A stretch of 64,000 nt of DNA from Kordiimonas sp. SCSIO 12610 (GCF_024398015.1 NZ_CP073747.1:878501-942500), one strand, 5' to 3'; counted from the first letter of the stretch, positions 17,472 through 26,639 are shown. The notes: generated from the letters alone by a model not told the origin. Translations and numbers: made by a program.

Positions 17472-18401
17472 GTGAATAAACGAGATGCCAGAATCCACAT
17501 AATTGTGAGTGAAGATGGCGTGCGGTTTCTTTTGCGGGATTTGCTCAGAGAACTTGGTTATACCGATATTGTTCTAAGTGGTAAATTTGAAGCGATCAGA
17601 ATTGCTGTCACGGAAAACAAACCCGACCTCCTAATTCTCGGGACAAGCTTCCCGGATGGTGATGCATTGGAAATGATTGCCGATGTACGTCAGGGGCGGC
17701 TTGGTAAAAACCCGTTTCTCCCCATGATGGCCATTACGCTGGAGCCAACAAGTCATCTTGTGAAAAAAGTGGTTAATAGCGGTGCGGATGACCTTTTATT
17801 ATATCCTCTTTCGCTGGGGCATTTGGAACAGCGGCTGGATTTATTGATCGACAATAGAAAAAAGTTTTTGGTTACAGTTGATTACGCGGGCCCAGACCGC
17901 CGTTCGGCTGATTCCGTTCGGGAACACAGCACCAGCCATTTATTGTTTGATGCGCCGAATGCGCTTCGGGCTCGTGTCAAAAATGATATGACCGATAAGG
18001 AAATGCAGGCCGCAATTGCAAGAACAGTCAAGGCAATGGATGGCCACCGGGCCGACAGTTATATGCGAAGGATTTGTTGGTTTGTCGACCGTATCGACGC
18101 TGGTTACGCGTGGGCAGGGGATGGCATCCTGGAGCCGGAAGTGAGCGAATTTCTGGAAAACTTGTTATCGACAACCAAGCAAGCGCTAACCGTAATTGAT
18201 GAAAAGGAACAGTCTGTTTATCATTATTTGTGCAGTACGGTCCTAACGGTAACAGCGCGTTTGGTAAAACAGGGAAGCGAGATAGAGGTCAAAGACCGTA
18301 AAGTCCTCGTAGAATTATCCCGTGCGATCAAGGTGGCGCTTGAAACAGATTCAGGAAGTGAAATTTCACGCCATATTCGTGATGCTGTCTCCAAGACATA
18401 A
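17472..18401 (+). CDS. Response-regulator-like protein with degenerate receiver domain
   Basis: 309 aa from GTG 17472 (AAGGAAG ribosome-binding site). Residues 6-125 resemble a CheY receiver: acidic pair E14-D15, strand 3 DLLILGTSFPDG, then AITLEPTSH and ADDLLLYPLSLGHL. The position of the phosphorylated Asp is G57, and the conserved Lys before Pro in strand 5 is Y111, so it should not be phosphorylated in the usual way. Residues 130-309 form a helical domain of unknown type with no HTH or GGDEF motif. Monocistronic, no kinase nearby. Function unknown; a protein-protein regulatory role is inference. Confidence 0.75.
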   Translation: MNKRDARIHIIVSEDGVRFLLRDLLRELGYTDIVLSGKFEAIRIAVTENKPDLLILGTSFPDGDALEMIADVRQGRLGKNPFLPMMAITLEPTSHLVKKVVNSGADDLLLYPLSLGHLEQRLDLLIDNRKKFLVTVDYAGPDRRSADSVREHSTSHLLFDAPNALRARVKNDMTDKEMQAAIARTVKAMDGHRADSYMRRICWFVDRIDAGYAWAGDGILEPEVSEFLENLLSTTKQALTVIDEKEQSVYHYLCSTVLTVTARLVKQGSEIEVKDRKVLVELSRAIKVALETDSGSEISRHIRDAVSKT

Positions 18402-18515
18402 TGTAGCGAATACGCTGGGAAAACAATGTTTTGGGGTTTGAAGTGATGGTCATGCTATTCCAAGGCAGGAATGATCAGTGTGTCTGTATTGAGAGTCGGT
18501 GAATGGGATACCACA

Positions 18516-19556
18516 ATGACTGAGGGATTGGATAAACCAACCATATTGATCACGGGCGTAAGCGGCTTTATCGCCAAGCATACGGCGCTTTATGCCCTCA
18601 ATGCCGGATATAGTGTGCGCGGCACGGTGCGCGACCTGTCGAAAGCAGATATGGTCAAAGCCATTATTGCCCGGCACGGCGGTGACGTTAGCCGTCTTGA
18701 GTTTGTTGAAGCTGATCTATTGTCAGACGATGGTTGGCGTGAGGCGATGGACGGTGTGGATTATATGGTACATACCGCGTCCCCGTTTCCGAAACTGCAA
18801 CCAAAGGATAGGGAAGCGCTGGTGCCGTCAGCACGTGATGGCATGCTGCGCGCTGTCAAGGCTGCGCTCGCTGCGGGCGTGAAGCGCATTGTTGTTACGT
18901 CTTCAATCGCGGCGATCATGTATCGGGGCGATCGACCAAGGGCGCTTACCTGCACTGATCAGGATTGGAGCGACCCTGATTGGGCTGGCATGTCGGCCTA
19001 TCTGGTCTCCAAAACGCGGGCGGAGCGAGCGCTTTGGCACCTTGCTGACGGTGAAGGGGTGCGTGACAAGATCACGGTTATTAACCCCGCGTTCGTTGCG
19101 GGCCCCGCGCTCGATAGCACCATCGGCACCTCGCTTGAACTGATTAAGGAAATTCTGGCGGGGCCGTATCCCGCACTGCCGAGGGCATCCTATCCGGTGG
19201 CTGATGTGCGCGATGTGGCGGCGGCGCATATAAAGGCGCTGTTTGCGGAAAAGGCGCGCGGACGGCGCCTGGTCGTGTCCGCGAACACTCTGTCGCTTCT
19301 TGAAATGGCGAAGGTGTTGAAAACCGAGTTTCCAAATCGGCGCTGGCGTATTCCGGGGTTTGAAGTGCCTGATGTCATGATCAGGGCGCTTTCGCTGGTT
19401 GATACCAAGGTCAAAACCATCTTCCCGGATATGGGCGCGCGGGTGACAATCGATGCGGGCAATGCGCCTGATGTTTTGGGAATGGAGTTCATAAGCGCGG
19501 AAGATGCGGTAAAGGCCGCTGCCCATTCGCTTATTGATGAGGGCGTGATCAGGTAA
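18516..19556 (+). CDS. NAD(P)-dependent epimerase/dehydratase, dihydroflavonol-reductase-like
   Basis: 346 aa from ATG 18516 (GGGATA upstream). Extended SDR: N-terminal TGVSGFIAKH nucleotide-binding motif, GTVRDLSKA second strand, VTSSIAAIM and the Y-x-x-x-K site in SAYLVSKTRAE. Closest in style to DFR/cinnamoyl-CoA-reductase-like oxidoreductases, with NPAFVAGPAL and PVADVRDVAAAHI. Substrate unknown. Followed at about 70 bp by the phnA-like gene on the same strand. Confidence 0.87.
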   Translation: MTEGLDKPTILITGVSGFIAKHTALYALNAGYSVRGTVRDLSKADMVKAIIARHGGDVSRLEFVEADLLSDDGWREAMDGVDYMVHTASPFPKLQPKDREALVPSARDGMLRAVKAALAAGVKRIVVTSSIAAIMYRGDRPRALTCTDQDWSDPDWAGMSAYLVSKTRAERALWHLADGEGVRDKITVINPAFVAGPALDSTIGTSLELIKEILAGPYPALPRASYPVADVRDVAAAHIKALFAEKARGRRLVVSANTLSLLEMAKVLKTEFPNRRWRIPGFEVPDVMIRALSLVDTKVKTIFPDMGARVTIDAGNAPDVLGMEFISAEDAVKAAAHSLIDEGVIR

Positions 19557-19625
19557 ATTCCTTCTAGGCAATGGCAAAACCATGCGGTAAAAGCCGCCCT
19601 GAACAATCGATAAAGAGCCCTGATT

Positions 19626-19979
19626 ATGACTGAGACACTGGACAAGCTACCCAATTGCCCGAATTGTAACTCTGAATATACTTATGAAGATCGGGGCATG
19701 CTGGTCTGCCCTGAATGTGCACATGAATGGGTTCCGGGGCCGTCAACCACTGACACAGATGATCAAGCGGTTGTTCGTGATGCGGTCGGGAATATCTTGC
19801 AGGACGGTGATGCGGTAACAGTTATCAAGGATTTGAAGGTCAAGGGCACATCATCGACCGTCAAGGTGGGAACAAAAGTGAAAAGTATCCGGCTTGTTGA
19901 CGGTGATCATGACATTGATTGCAAAATTGATGGGTTTGGTGCCATGAAGCTCAAATCAATATTCGTTAAGAAATCGTAA
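19626..19979 (+). CDS. yjdM: PhnA/YjdM zinc-ribbon protein
   Basis: 117 aa from ATG 19626. N-terminal zinc ribbon with C-P-N-C and C-P-E-C pairs (residues about 9-32), then the PhnA domain ([13 protein letters not shown]...[24 protein letters not shown]...[11 protein letters not shown]). Family length and order match E. coli YjdM (formerly PhnA). Despite the name, its link to phosphonates is not established. Cytoplasmic. Confidence 0.93.
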   Translation: MTETLDKLPNCPNCNSEYTYEDRGMLVCPECAHEWVPGPSTTDTDDQAVVRDAVGNILQDGDAVTVIKDLKVKGTSSTVKVGTKVKSIRLVDGDHDIDCKIDGFGAMKLKSIFVKKS

Positions 19980-20270
19980 ATATATTCATGAAAGCCCGTC
20001 AAATGTTTCACACACGCATGTGATGAAATTGCCTTTTTTGTGTCTAAAACTTGCCGTTTTCCCTTGCTATATACTGCATGTGGCAACTCAGAATACAGCC
20101 CAGCTTATCGCGGTCAAATGATACCGGACGGTTGGGTCAAGAGGCGGAAAACCGCCCCGTATTCAGGTACGCCCCGGAATGAAGACTATTATCATTCAGG
20201 GGTATCAAATGGGGTTCCGCGCACTCAGGTTGGATTTTCCAAAAGCACAATTCAAATCAGGCAATGAATT

Positions 20271-20492
20271 ATGAATAAAATGGAAAATATTTCGGGTGAA
20301 AACAAAAGCTGCCTCACGCTGGGTGCTGATGGGCGGCTTTTTGGCGGCGGTGTGCATGATGCGGCCAGTGAAATGCCAATTTATGTGGACACCCCAACCT
20401 TCGAAGCCAATTTGTTTGAAAGCGAAAAACACCACCGCGCACTGGTTGCCAAACTCCGCAACCTACGGGCTTATATCAAGAGTGTGAGTTAG
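20271..20492 (+). CDS. Possible small hypothetical protein
   Basis: 73 aa from ATG 20271 (MNKMENISGENKSC). It has plausible composition, with a charged helical C-terminus (ESEKHHRALVAKLRNLRAYI). No strong Shine-Dalgarno and no recognised domain. It ends 8 bp before the convergent KAP gene. The 291 bp upstream (19980-20270) hold a small GGCGG-AAAA-CCGCC hairpin near 20143 and no convincing gene. Confidence 0.4.
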   Translation: MNKMENISGENKSCLTLGADGRLFGGGVHDAASEMPIYVDTPTFEANLFESEKHHRALVAKLRNLRAYIKSVS

Positions 20493-20500
20493 AGTGTTTG

Positions 20501-21868
20501 CTATGGAAAAGCACTTAATGAGTCGAGAGTCGTACAGGTATCGTGAAAGCTTTCTTCCGAATAAAAAGGGTGATGCCAGTCAAAATGCTCACGCCTTCTC
20601 TCGTCTATTAGTTCTGCACCGTATATAAACGACCAAAAGTCCTGATGGTACTCCTTAACGCGCTCGGTTTCATTCCAGTTATTAATGTTAAGGCTAGTTA
20701 TGATGATATGAAGGTCAACTGTTTTAGTTTTTATTTTCTCGTAAAGGTCATGATTTTTTAGTTTCAAAATAGCCATGTAGACTGATAGGTTATGGATGTT
20801 ATTTTCTGGGCCACTTAAAGCCAAGATACTTAAATTACCTACAACTTTAGATACATCTCTAATAGATAAACTTAATCCGCAAGAAACAGTCTTGAGGGTG
20901 TTCTTTGCCGAATATATTTGATCTCTTTCATCATCAGGGAACTCCATTTGTCGCCATATAAAATCGCAATACTTTTCAACTGAATTATATGTGTTTTTCT
21001 GTTCGGGAAGCTTGAAATGTTGATCATAAAATTTGTTGAGATAGCTACTTTTGTGGGCTTTTAAACCATATAAGCCACTGATGGCATCCTCTAAATGAGT
21101 GGTGTTTGTAACGATCAAGAAACATACATTGTCAACAGCGAACAGGTGTTTAATATTTTCGATTACCTCCAGTGCAAAGGATGGTTTGCAGCGATCAAGC
21201 TCATCAATGATAAAAATTAGAGGCCATCCCTGATTGTCTTCGCCGCCCTCTTGTTTTGATGCAGTTCGTGCTTTAGCCGCAATAGTTTCTAACTGTTCTC
21301 GAAATCCAATGACTGTTTTTTCTTCTGTTTGAGCGTTGGTGAGTTTTTCACGAAGTTTCTTTTCAAATGCTTCTTCGAATTGTTTACCAACTTCTTTTGT
21401 GGTTGCATCAATAGCTTCGCCTGCGCCTTCAAATATTTCGGTGTCTAACAGACCAAATGTGGCAGCACGAGTTCCGATCTTAGCTGCGATTGGGAGTAGT
21501 TCTTTTCCTAATTGTACGCTTTTACTTATCAGGCTCTTTTGCTCTGTTTTGGTTCCAATGTCTTCTTTTTGGACTATGTTTATAATCTGACTGGTGATGG
21601 CCATGAAGGCATCGCTGTGGAAATCGTTTTTGAAGGCATCAAAATAGATGACTTTCGCGCCTTCATTTCTGCATTGGCCGGCCCATTGTTGGGCAAATAC
21701 AGATTTTCCTGATCCCCACGGACCATCCAGTAGGATTGTCGCTGGATGGTCGATGTTACGCATCAAATTACCAAGGCGTTTGCCAAATTCCTCGTACCCA
21801 AAAATATCGTTATTTGCTGTGAAGCCATCATTTGGGCCAATTTCAACTGGTTTTGGTGAAATGCGCAT
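20501..21868 (-). CDS. KAP-family P-loop NTPase (PifA/Kidins220-like)
   Basis: 455 aa from ATG 21868 (GATGGGGAT ribosome-binding site; the upstream in-frame start at 21919 lacks one). Walker A is GPWGSGKS at 49-56, with YFDAFKNDFHSDAF after it, typical of KAP proteins. Walker B is PLIFIIDELDRCKP around 217-229. The mildly hydrophobic insert at 120-145 sits where family members carry membrane segments, but it is short. The family includes F-plasmid PifA, which excludes phage T7. The gene is visibly more AT-rich than its neighbours and stands alone, which suggests horizontal acquisition. Phage defence is inference; a housekeeping membrane-linked NTPase is possible. Confidence 0.82.
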   Translation of the reverse strand: MRISPKPVEIGPNDGFTANNDIFGYEEFGKRLGNLMRNIDHPATILLDGPWGSGKSVFAQQWAGQCRNEGAKVIYFDAFKNDFHSDAFMAITSQIINIVQKEDIGTKTEQKSLISKSVQLGKELLPIAAKIGTRAATFGLLDTEIFEGAGEAIDATTKEVGKQFEEAFEKKLREKLTNAQTEEKTVIGFREQLETIAAKARTASKQEGGEDNQGWPLIFIIDELDRCKPSFALEVIENIKHLFAVDNVCFLIVTNTTHLEDAISGLYGLKAHKSSYLNKFYDQHFKLPEQKNTYNSVEKYCDFIWRQMEFPDDERDQIYSAKNTLKTVSCGLSLSIRDVSKVVGNLSILALSGPENNIHNLSVYMAILKLKNHDLYEKIKTKTVDLHIIITSLNINNWNETERVKEYHQDFWSFIYGAELIDERRREHFDWHHPFYSEESFHDTCTTLDSLSAFP

Positions 21869-21944
21869 AAAATCCCCATCGTGTTTTTGACATAGATAGA
21901 GATATAGATTTACAGCCATAGGATTTAAAGATGCACTTTATAAG

Positions 21945-21983
21945 AAAACACCATGCTCCGAACTAAAGAGCATGGTGTTTTTT
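21945..21983. terminator. Strong bidirectional terminator
   Basis: AACACCATGCTC, a 9-nt loop, then GAGCATGGTGTT and a T run on the plus strand; an A-rich left flank gives a T run on the minus strand. It ends the hydrolase-OsmC gene (minus) and isolates the KAP gene promoter. Confidence 0.9.
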
Positions 21984-22016
21984 AATGTATCAATCAATAG
22001 TGGCTCAGGGGTTGCC

Positions 22017-23252
22017 CTATGCCGCAGTCCCTGCAGCCTCTTCAGCGCGTTCTTCCGTTGTGATCACCACTTCGCTGTGGAGCGTGCGGTGAACGGGGCA
22101 GCGGTCGGCAATTTCAATCAGGCGCGCTCGCTCGGCGTCGCTCAGGTTGCCCTTAAGGACAATCTGGCGTTCGATTTTGTCGAGCTTACCTGTTTCGGTT
22201 TCGCAGGTATCACAGTCCTGGGCATGGATTTTCTTATGGTCCAGATAAATCTCTACGTCATCCAGTTCGATACCCTTGCGGTCCGCATACATTTTAATGG
22301 TCATGGACGTGCAGGCCCCCAGCCCCGCCAAAAGAAGGTTATAGGGGGTTGCACCCGTTTCGTCGCCGCCGTAGGCCTTGGGCTCGTCCGCCAGAAAATT
22401 ATGCGGGCCCGCATGCACATGCTGCTGAAACTTGCCGTAGCCTGTTGGGTGCACGGCCACACGGCCATAAGGAATGTTGATCATATCCTCTTCCGTCAGG
22501 TCAGGGATATAGGCCGATGCCCACGCCGCGATTGATTTCGCAACATATTCCGCCGTGCCGGGGTTAAAGAGAAGGTGATCCCCTTTGTCCAAAGACAGGA
22601 AGCTTTTCGGGTGCTTCGCTGCCATGAAAATTTCCGCCGCATGATCAACACTGACCGTATCATCGATCGGGCTGTGCGCGATCAATAGTGGTTTTTTCAG
22701 TTTTGCAACGGCGTCCAGAACGTTTTGGTCCTTAATATCGTCAAGGAACTGCTTTTTGATTTTAAAGGGGCGCCCAGCCAATTTCACATCCGCTTCGCCT
22801 GTGCTTTCAATCGTATCCACATCGCCTGCGAATTGTTTCATTACGTTGGTTGCGTTTGAGGGCGAACCAAGCGTCGCGACCGCCTTCACCTCTGGCACCT
22901 CTAATGCCGCCAGAAGGGTTGCGGTACCGCCGAGCGAATGGCCGATCATCAGGCTTGGGGCTTCAAAATGATCGCGCATATGATTGGCGGCAACCACAAG
23001 GTCAGCAACGTTCGAGGAGAAATTGGTGTTTTCAAACTCACCCCCACTTTTGCCGAGGCCTGTGAAGTCAAAACGAAGTACAGCAATACCGTCGTTATTC
23101 AGCGCCTTTACGATCCGGTTGGCAGGGGCCAAGTCCTTGCCGCAGGTGAAGCAATGGGCGAAAAGGGCATAGGCCTTAATGGGGCCAACCGGACGGTCGA
23201 GCCGTGCTGCGAGTTCGAAACCTTGTGATCCCATGAATGTAATGCGTTCCAT
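22017..23252 (-). CDS. Fusion protein: alpha/beta hydrolase plus OsmC-like domain
   Basis: 411 aa from ATG 23252 (GGAGGAAAAGGC ribosome-binding site; a TTG 15 nt upstream lies in it). N-terminal residues 1-255 are an alpha/beta hydrolase with nucleophile elbow GHSLGG, acid in SPIDDTVS and catalytic His in KGDHLL. C-terminal residues about 270-405 are OsmC/Ohr-like, with cysteines in GLGACTSMT and DRCPVHRTL. OsmC proteins reduce organic hydroperoxides through a Cys pair. The two-domain architecture recurs in proteobacteria; the joint substrate is unknown. Cytoplasmic. Confidence 0.92.
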   Translation of the reverse strand: MERITFMGSQGFELAARLDRPVGPIKAYALFAHCFTCGKDLAPANRIVKALNNDGIAVLRFDFTGLGKSGGEFENTNFSSNVADLVVAANHMRDHFEAPSLMIGHSLGGTATLLAALEVPEVKAVATLGSPSNATNVMKQFAGDVDTIESTGEADVKLAGRPFKIKKQFLDDIKDQNVLDAVAKLKKPLLIAHSPIDDTVSVDHAAEIFMAAKHPKSFLSLDKGDHLLFNPGTAEYVAKSIAAWASAYIPDLTEEDMINIPYGRVAVHPTGYGKFQQHVHAGPHNFLADEPKAYGGDETGATPYNLLLAGLGACTSMTIKMYADRKGIELDDVEIYLDHKKIHAQDCDTCETETGKLDKIERQIVLKGNLSDAERARLIEIADRCPVHRTLHSEVVITTEERAEEAAGTAA

Positions 23253-23355
23253 CGCCTTTTCCTCCAATATTTGGTCAACGTGATCGTTGCTTTGAAATAT
23301 GATCTATCAGGTAGGGCATAATATTTCCATTACAATAGGGTTGACCGCTGATGGG

Positions 23356-23373
23356 TGATCACACCTGATCACA
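23356..23373. promoter_or_regulatory. Tandem TGATCACA repeats in a divergent promoter
   Basis: TGATCACA-CC-TGATCACA: two direct copies of an octamer containing the palindrome TGATCA, between the hydrolase-OsmC gene and the aminotransferase. Candidate operator; regulator unknown. Confidence 0.35.
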
Positions 23374-23492
23374 GATGATTGTGAATTGGCTTGACCCAAG
23401 GGGGCCGCGTTCGCACAATGCATTTTCGTATCAGATCAAGGGGACGATCAGTGGGGAAGAGACAGAGTGAAAACAGGCCAGAGGATGGCCAT

Positions 23493-24881
23493 ATGGGCAG
23501 TCTGCAGACAGCGAGTAACACTGGGCGCAGCAGTGCCAAACCACTTTCAAGGCGCGGGTTTTTAACGCGAACGGTGGTTGGTACGATTGGTGGTATTGGA
23601 AGTGTCGGGGTGTTGGGAGCAGGTGACTTTGGCGGTCAAACGGCCCAAGCCGCGAACCTATCATTGGATACTGCAAATAACATCAAACCGGACGATGAAG
23701 CCTTCTGGCGTGAAGTGGCGGGCATGTATGATGTTACGGACCAAATCACTAATCTGGAAAATGGCTATTGGGGGATTATGGCCCGCCCTGTTTTGGAAGA
23801 ATATCAGCGCCAAAGCGCATGGGTGAATAAAAACAATACGTTTTTCGCCCGCTTTGACCTCGGCGAAACCTATCGGAATTTACGGGCAAAAGCGGCGGAA
23901 TTTTTGAATGTGGGCGTGGATGAAATCGCGCTGACCCGCGGCGCAACAGAGGCGCTTCAGGCGCTTATTGGTGGCTATAACAGGTTAAACGCTGGGGATA
24001 CGGTTCTTTATGCCGATCTTGATTATTCCGAAATGAAAAATGCCATGCGCTGGCTTGCGCACCGACGCGGGGTGAATGTGGTGAAGGTAAATTTCCCCGA
24101 GCCCACAAAGGAACGCCCGTTAAGTGAGGATGACATCATCCGCTTTTACAAAAAGGCGTTGGATGATAACCCGAAAACCAAACTCCTTCTGTTGACGCAT
24201 CTGAATAATTGGACGGGGCTTATTATCCCTGTGCGTACAATTGCCGATATGGCGAAAGCGCGCGGGGTTGGTGTGATACTGGACGCGGCCCATTCGGTCG
24301 GGCAGGTGGATTTTGACATTAAATCGCTTGGCTGTGATTTCGTCGGCGTGAACCTACATAAATGGGTGGGTGCGCCCATCGGTTGCGGCGTGATTTATAT
24401 CAATAAATCAAAGGTGCGGGATATCGACCCCTATATGGGGAAAAATATGAACCCGGACGGCACAGGCGGCGATAACGTGCGCGACCGGATTGATACCGGC
24501 ACGTCCAATTTTGCGGCCCATATGACGATACCAGCGGCGATTGATTTTCATGGATATTTAGGCAGCAGCGCGAAGGAAGCGCGGCTTCGCTATTTACGCA
24601 GTATCTGGGTGTCAGAAGCGCGGAAAATGAAGGACCTGTTGGTCTTAACCCCCGATGATCCGGCGATGGTTGCGGGGCTAACATCCTTCAGGCTTAAGGG
24701 TGTCACAACGACCAAGGCCAATAATGCGCTGATGAAACGTTTGGCAGACGAATTTGGGGTGCTGACAACCCGCAGAACAGGGCCTGCGATGGGTGACTGT
24801 ATTCGGGTAACACCGTCCTTTTATAACACGCCGGATGATATGCATAAGCTTGTGAAAGCGCTGCGTGCAATCACGGCATAA
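23493..24881 (+). CDS. Tat-exported class V aminotransferase-like PLP enzyme
   Basis: 462 aa from ATG 23493 (AGAGGATGG ribosome-binding site). The N-terminus has a twin-arginine signal, LSRRGFLTRTVVG, with a hydrophobic stretch and AQAA cleavage-like site. The body is a class V aminotransferase of the isopenicillin-N-epimerase/cysteine-desulfurase superfamily: TRGATEAL phosphate region, DAAHSVGQ with the PLP-pairing Asp, and the Schiff-base lysine in LHKWVGAP. Tat export fits a protein folded with its cofactor before crossing the membrane. Reaction unknown. Operon with the FMN-binding gene 17 bp downstream. Confidence 0.9.
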   Translation: MGSLQTASNTGRSSAKPLSRRGFLTRTVVGTIGGIGSVGVLGAGDFGGQTAQAANLSLDTANNIKPDDEAFWREVAGMYDVTDQITNLENGYWGIMARPVLEEYQRQSAWVNKNNTFFARFDLGETYRNLRAKAAEFLNVGVDEIALTRGATEALQALIGGYNRLNAGDTVLYADLDYSEMKNAMRWLAHRRGVNVVKVNFPEPTKERPLSEDDIIRFYKKALDDNPKTKLLLLTHLNNWTGLIIPVRTIADMAKARGVGVILDAAHSVGQVDFDIKSLGCDFVGVNLHKWVGAPIGCGVIYINKSKVRDIDPYMGKNMNPDGTGGDNVRDRIDTGTSNFAAHMTIPAAIDFHGYLGSSAKEARLRYLRSIWVSEARKMKDLLVLTPDDPAMVAGLTSFRLKGVTTTKANNALMKRLADEFGVLTTRRTGPAMGDCIRVTPSFYNTPDDMHKLVKALRAITA

Positions 24882-24898
24882 GCGATAAGGAGTGATCA

Positions 24899-25501
24899 GT
24901 GACATATATCGAAAGCGTTGAGGAATTGGAGGCCCTATACGGCGAAATCAATCCAAATTCAAAAGCGAAAATTGTGCGCCAAATCACCCCGCTCTATAGA
25001 AAATGGATCGAGGCATCGCGCTTTCTTATCCTCTCCACAGTGGGGCCAGAGGGAACGGACGCCAGCCCAAGGGGCGATGACGGGCCCGTTGTCAGGATTG
25101 TTGATGAAACCACCGTGATGTTACCGGATTGGCGCGGGAATAACTTAACAGATTCGTTGCATAATATTGTGCGTGATGAGCGGGTCAGCCTAATGTTTAT
25201 GGTGCCGGGGGCCAATAATGTTGTGCGGTTGAACGGCCGCGCGAAACTGAGTATTGACCCCGATATAACAAATAGTTTCGAACAGGACGGCAAGCACCCC
25301 AAATCAGTCGCGGTGATCACGCTTGAAGCGATTTATTTTCAGTGCGCCAAGGCACTTATGCGCTCCAAACTTTGGACATCGGGTGATGAAAGCACAGGGC
25401 TTCCAACCGCAGGGCAGTTCGTGAAGGAAGTGAAGGCCGATTTTGACGCCGAAGCCTACGATAGCGGATATGCAGAATATGCGAAGGGCCGGATGTGGTA
25501 G
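24899..25501 (+). CDS. Pyridoxamine 5'-phosphate oxidase-like FMN-binding protein
   Basis: 200 aa from GTG 24899 (AAGGAGTGATCA ribosome-binding site). PNPOx-like split-barrel: FLILSTVGPEGTDASPRGD near 40-60, LPDWRGNNLTDSLHNIV near 95-110, VRLNGRAKLS near 135. Typical of the MSMEG_1061-like group of flavin- or F420-type proteins; true PdxH residues are not evident. Same operon as the PLP enzyme. A role in cofactor metabolism for that partner is tempting but unproven. Confidence 0.85.
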   Translation: MTYIESVEELEALYGEINPNSKAKIVRQITPLYRKWIEASRFLILSTVGPEGTDASPRGDDGPVVRIVDETTVMLPDWRGNNLTDSLHNIVRDERVSLMFMVPGANNVVRLNGRAKLSIDPDITNSFEQDGKHPKSVAVITLEAIYFQCAKALMRSKLWTSGDESTGLPTAGQFVKEVKADFDAEAYDSGYAEYAKGRMW

Positions 25502-25512
25502 GCCTTGCTGAT

Positions 25513-25539
25513 ATCATTATTTAATGATAAGCATTAATC
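25513..25539. promoter_or_regulatory. Candidate Fur-like palindromes before the amidohydrolase
   Basis: ATCATTA-TT-TAATGAT inverted repeat overlapping TGATAAGCATTAATC, which matches part of the 7-1-7 Fur core. It lies just after the FMN-protein stop and 106 bp before the amidohydrolase ATG. AT-rich, so not a convincing terminator. Confidence 0.35.
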
Positions 25540-25644
25540 AAATTTATCGAGCGTGTTATTTTTTAAGCGAGGCTCGTTTCAATAATGTCGTCTTGAGGCA
25601 AAGCGGCATCATTGAGGACTATCAAAAGCAGGGAGGATTTCATC

Positions 25645-26460
25645 ATGATCATTGACGCATGGGCGCAGCACCCAACGGCGCGGCATACAGCGGACCCTAT
25701 TTTTGACTCGCTCCGTCGATGGACCAAGGACGCAAAACCAGACCCTGAGCGTGAAATTCCTGTGGGCCTGACGGTTGCTGCGATGGATCAGGCAGGGGTT
25801 GATAAAACGCTGATCAGCGCGTGGTATGCCCCCAGAAATGTGATGATTTCCAATGATGAGGTGGCTTCGTTTGTGGCGGAAGCACCTGAACGTTTGATCG
25901 GTGTGGGCTCGGTGGATATTTCAAAGCCGATGGAAGCGGTACGCGAGATAAGGCGCTGCTTCACTGAGCTTGGTTTCAAGGCAATCCGCGTGTTGCCGTG
26001 GCTTTGGGAATTGCCGCCAACGGACAGGCGGTTTTACCCTGTTTATGTGGCATGTGCAGAACTTGGTGTTCCTTTTTGTACGCAAATTGGCCACACAGGC
26101 CCCTTGATGCCGTCCGAGGTTGGGCGGCCGATTTATCTTGATCAGGTTGCGCTTGATTTCCCAGAACTGAAAATCGTTGGTGGGCATATCGGATATCCGT
26201 GGACCGAAGAGGCCATTGCGGTCGCGACCAAGCATGAGAATGTGTTTATCGATACCTCGGCTTATACGGTCAGGCGTTACCCGGAGGAACTCATCAAATT
26301 TATGCGAGGACACGGCCGCCATAAGGTGATGTTCGGGACCAACTATCCGATGATCACACCTGCTAAGGCCCTTGATGGCCTTGATGATTTGGGCCTGAAT
26401 GATGAGGTCAAGGATTTGTTCCTCGCTGGGAATACAGCACGCGTGTTTGGCATCCAGTAA
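25645..26460 (+). CDS. Amidohydrolase family 2 (TIM-barrel metal-dependent hydrolase)
   Basis: 271 aa from ATG 25645 (GGGAGGATTTC ribosome-binding site). Amidohydrolase-2/ACMSD-like barrel: FKAIRVLPWLW, QIGHTGP, VGGHIGYPW and the terminal FGTNYPMI with its conserved metal-site-region residues. The first-strand motif usually reads DxHxH; here it is IDAWAQHP, so one histidine ligand appears to be missing. That is a recognisable variant subgroup rather than damage. Decarboxylase or hydrolase activity; substrate unknown. Confidence 0.87.
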   Translation: MIIDAWAQHPTARHTADPIFDSLRRWTKDAKPDPEREIPVGLTVAAMDQAGVDKTLISAWYAPRNVMISNDEVASFVAEAPERLIGVGSVDISKPMEAVREIRRCFTELGFKAIRVLPWLWELPPTDRRFYPVYVACAELGVPFCTQIGHTGPLMPSEVGRPIYLDQVALDFPELKIVGGHIGYPWTEEAIAVATKHENVFIDTSAYTVRRYPEELIKFMRGHGRHKVMFGTNYPMITPAKALDGLDDLGLNDEVKDLFLAGNTARVFGIQ

Positions 26461-26559
26461 AGAATGGGTTGTGCAGATGCTTCGGCTCTGACATATAGCT
26501 AAACACATATAAATTGAGAAATAAGTTTCGCTATATCTATTTGTTTCGGTTCGACTATT

Positions 26560-26587
26560 CACCTTAAAATATAGTCATTTTAAAGTG
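26560..26587. promoter_or_regulatory. Inverted repeat upstream of the DMT exporter
   Basis: CACCTTAAAAT-ATAGTC-ATTTTAAAGTG: 11-bp arms matching at 10 of 11 positions, 53 bp before ATG 26640. Candidate operator. Confidence 0.4.
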
Positions 26588-26639
26588 GTCTCGCTAACGA
26601 TCTGGCCGTATTAGTGATCATGCCTTGTCAGGATGGGTT

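Noticed and set aside
20040-20267. 75-codon frame starting TTG before the small gene at 20271
   Set aside because: No Shine-Dalgarno, no recognisable features, and composition like intergenic DNA.
22017-22535. 187-codon plus-strand frame opposite the OsmC domain
   Set aside because: Shadow of the strongly supported minus-strand fusion gene.
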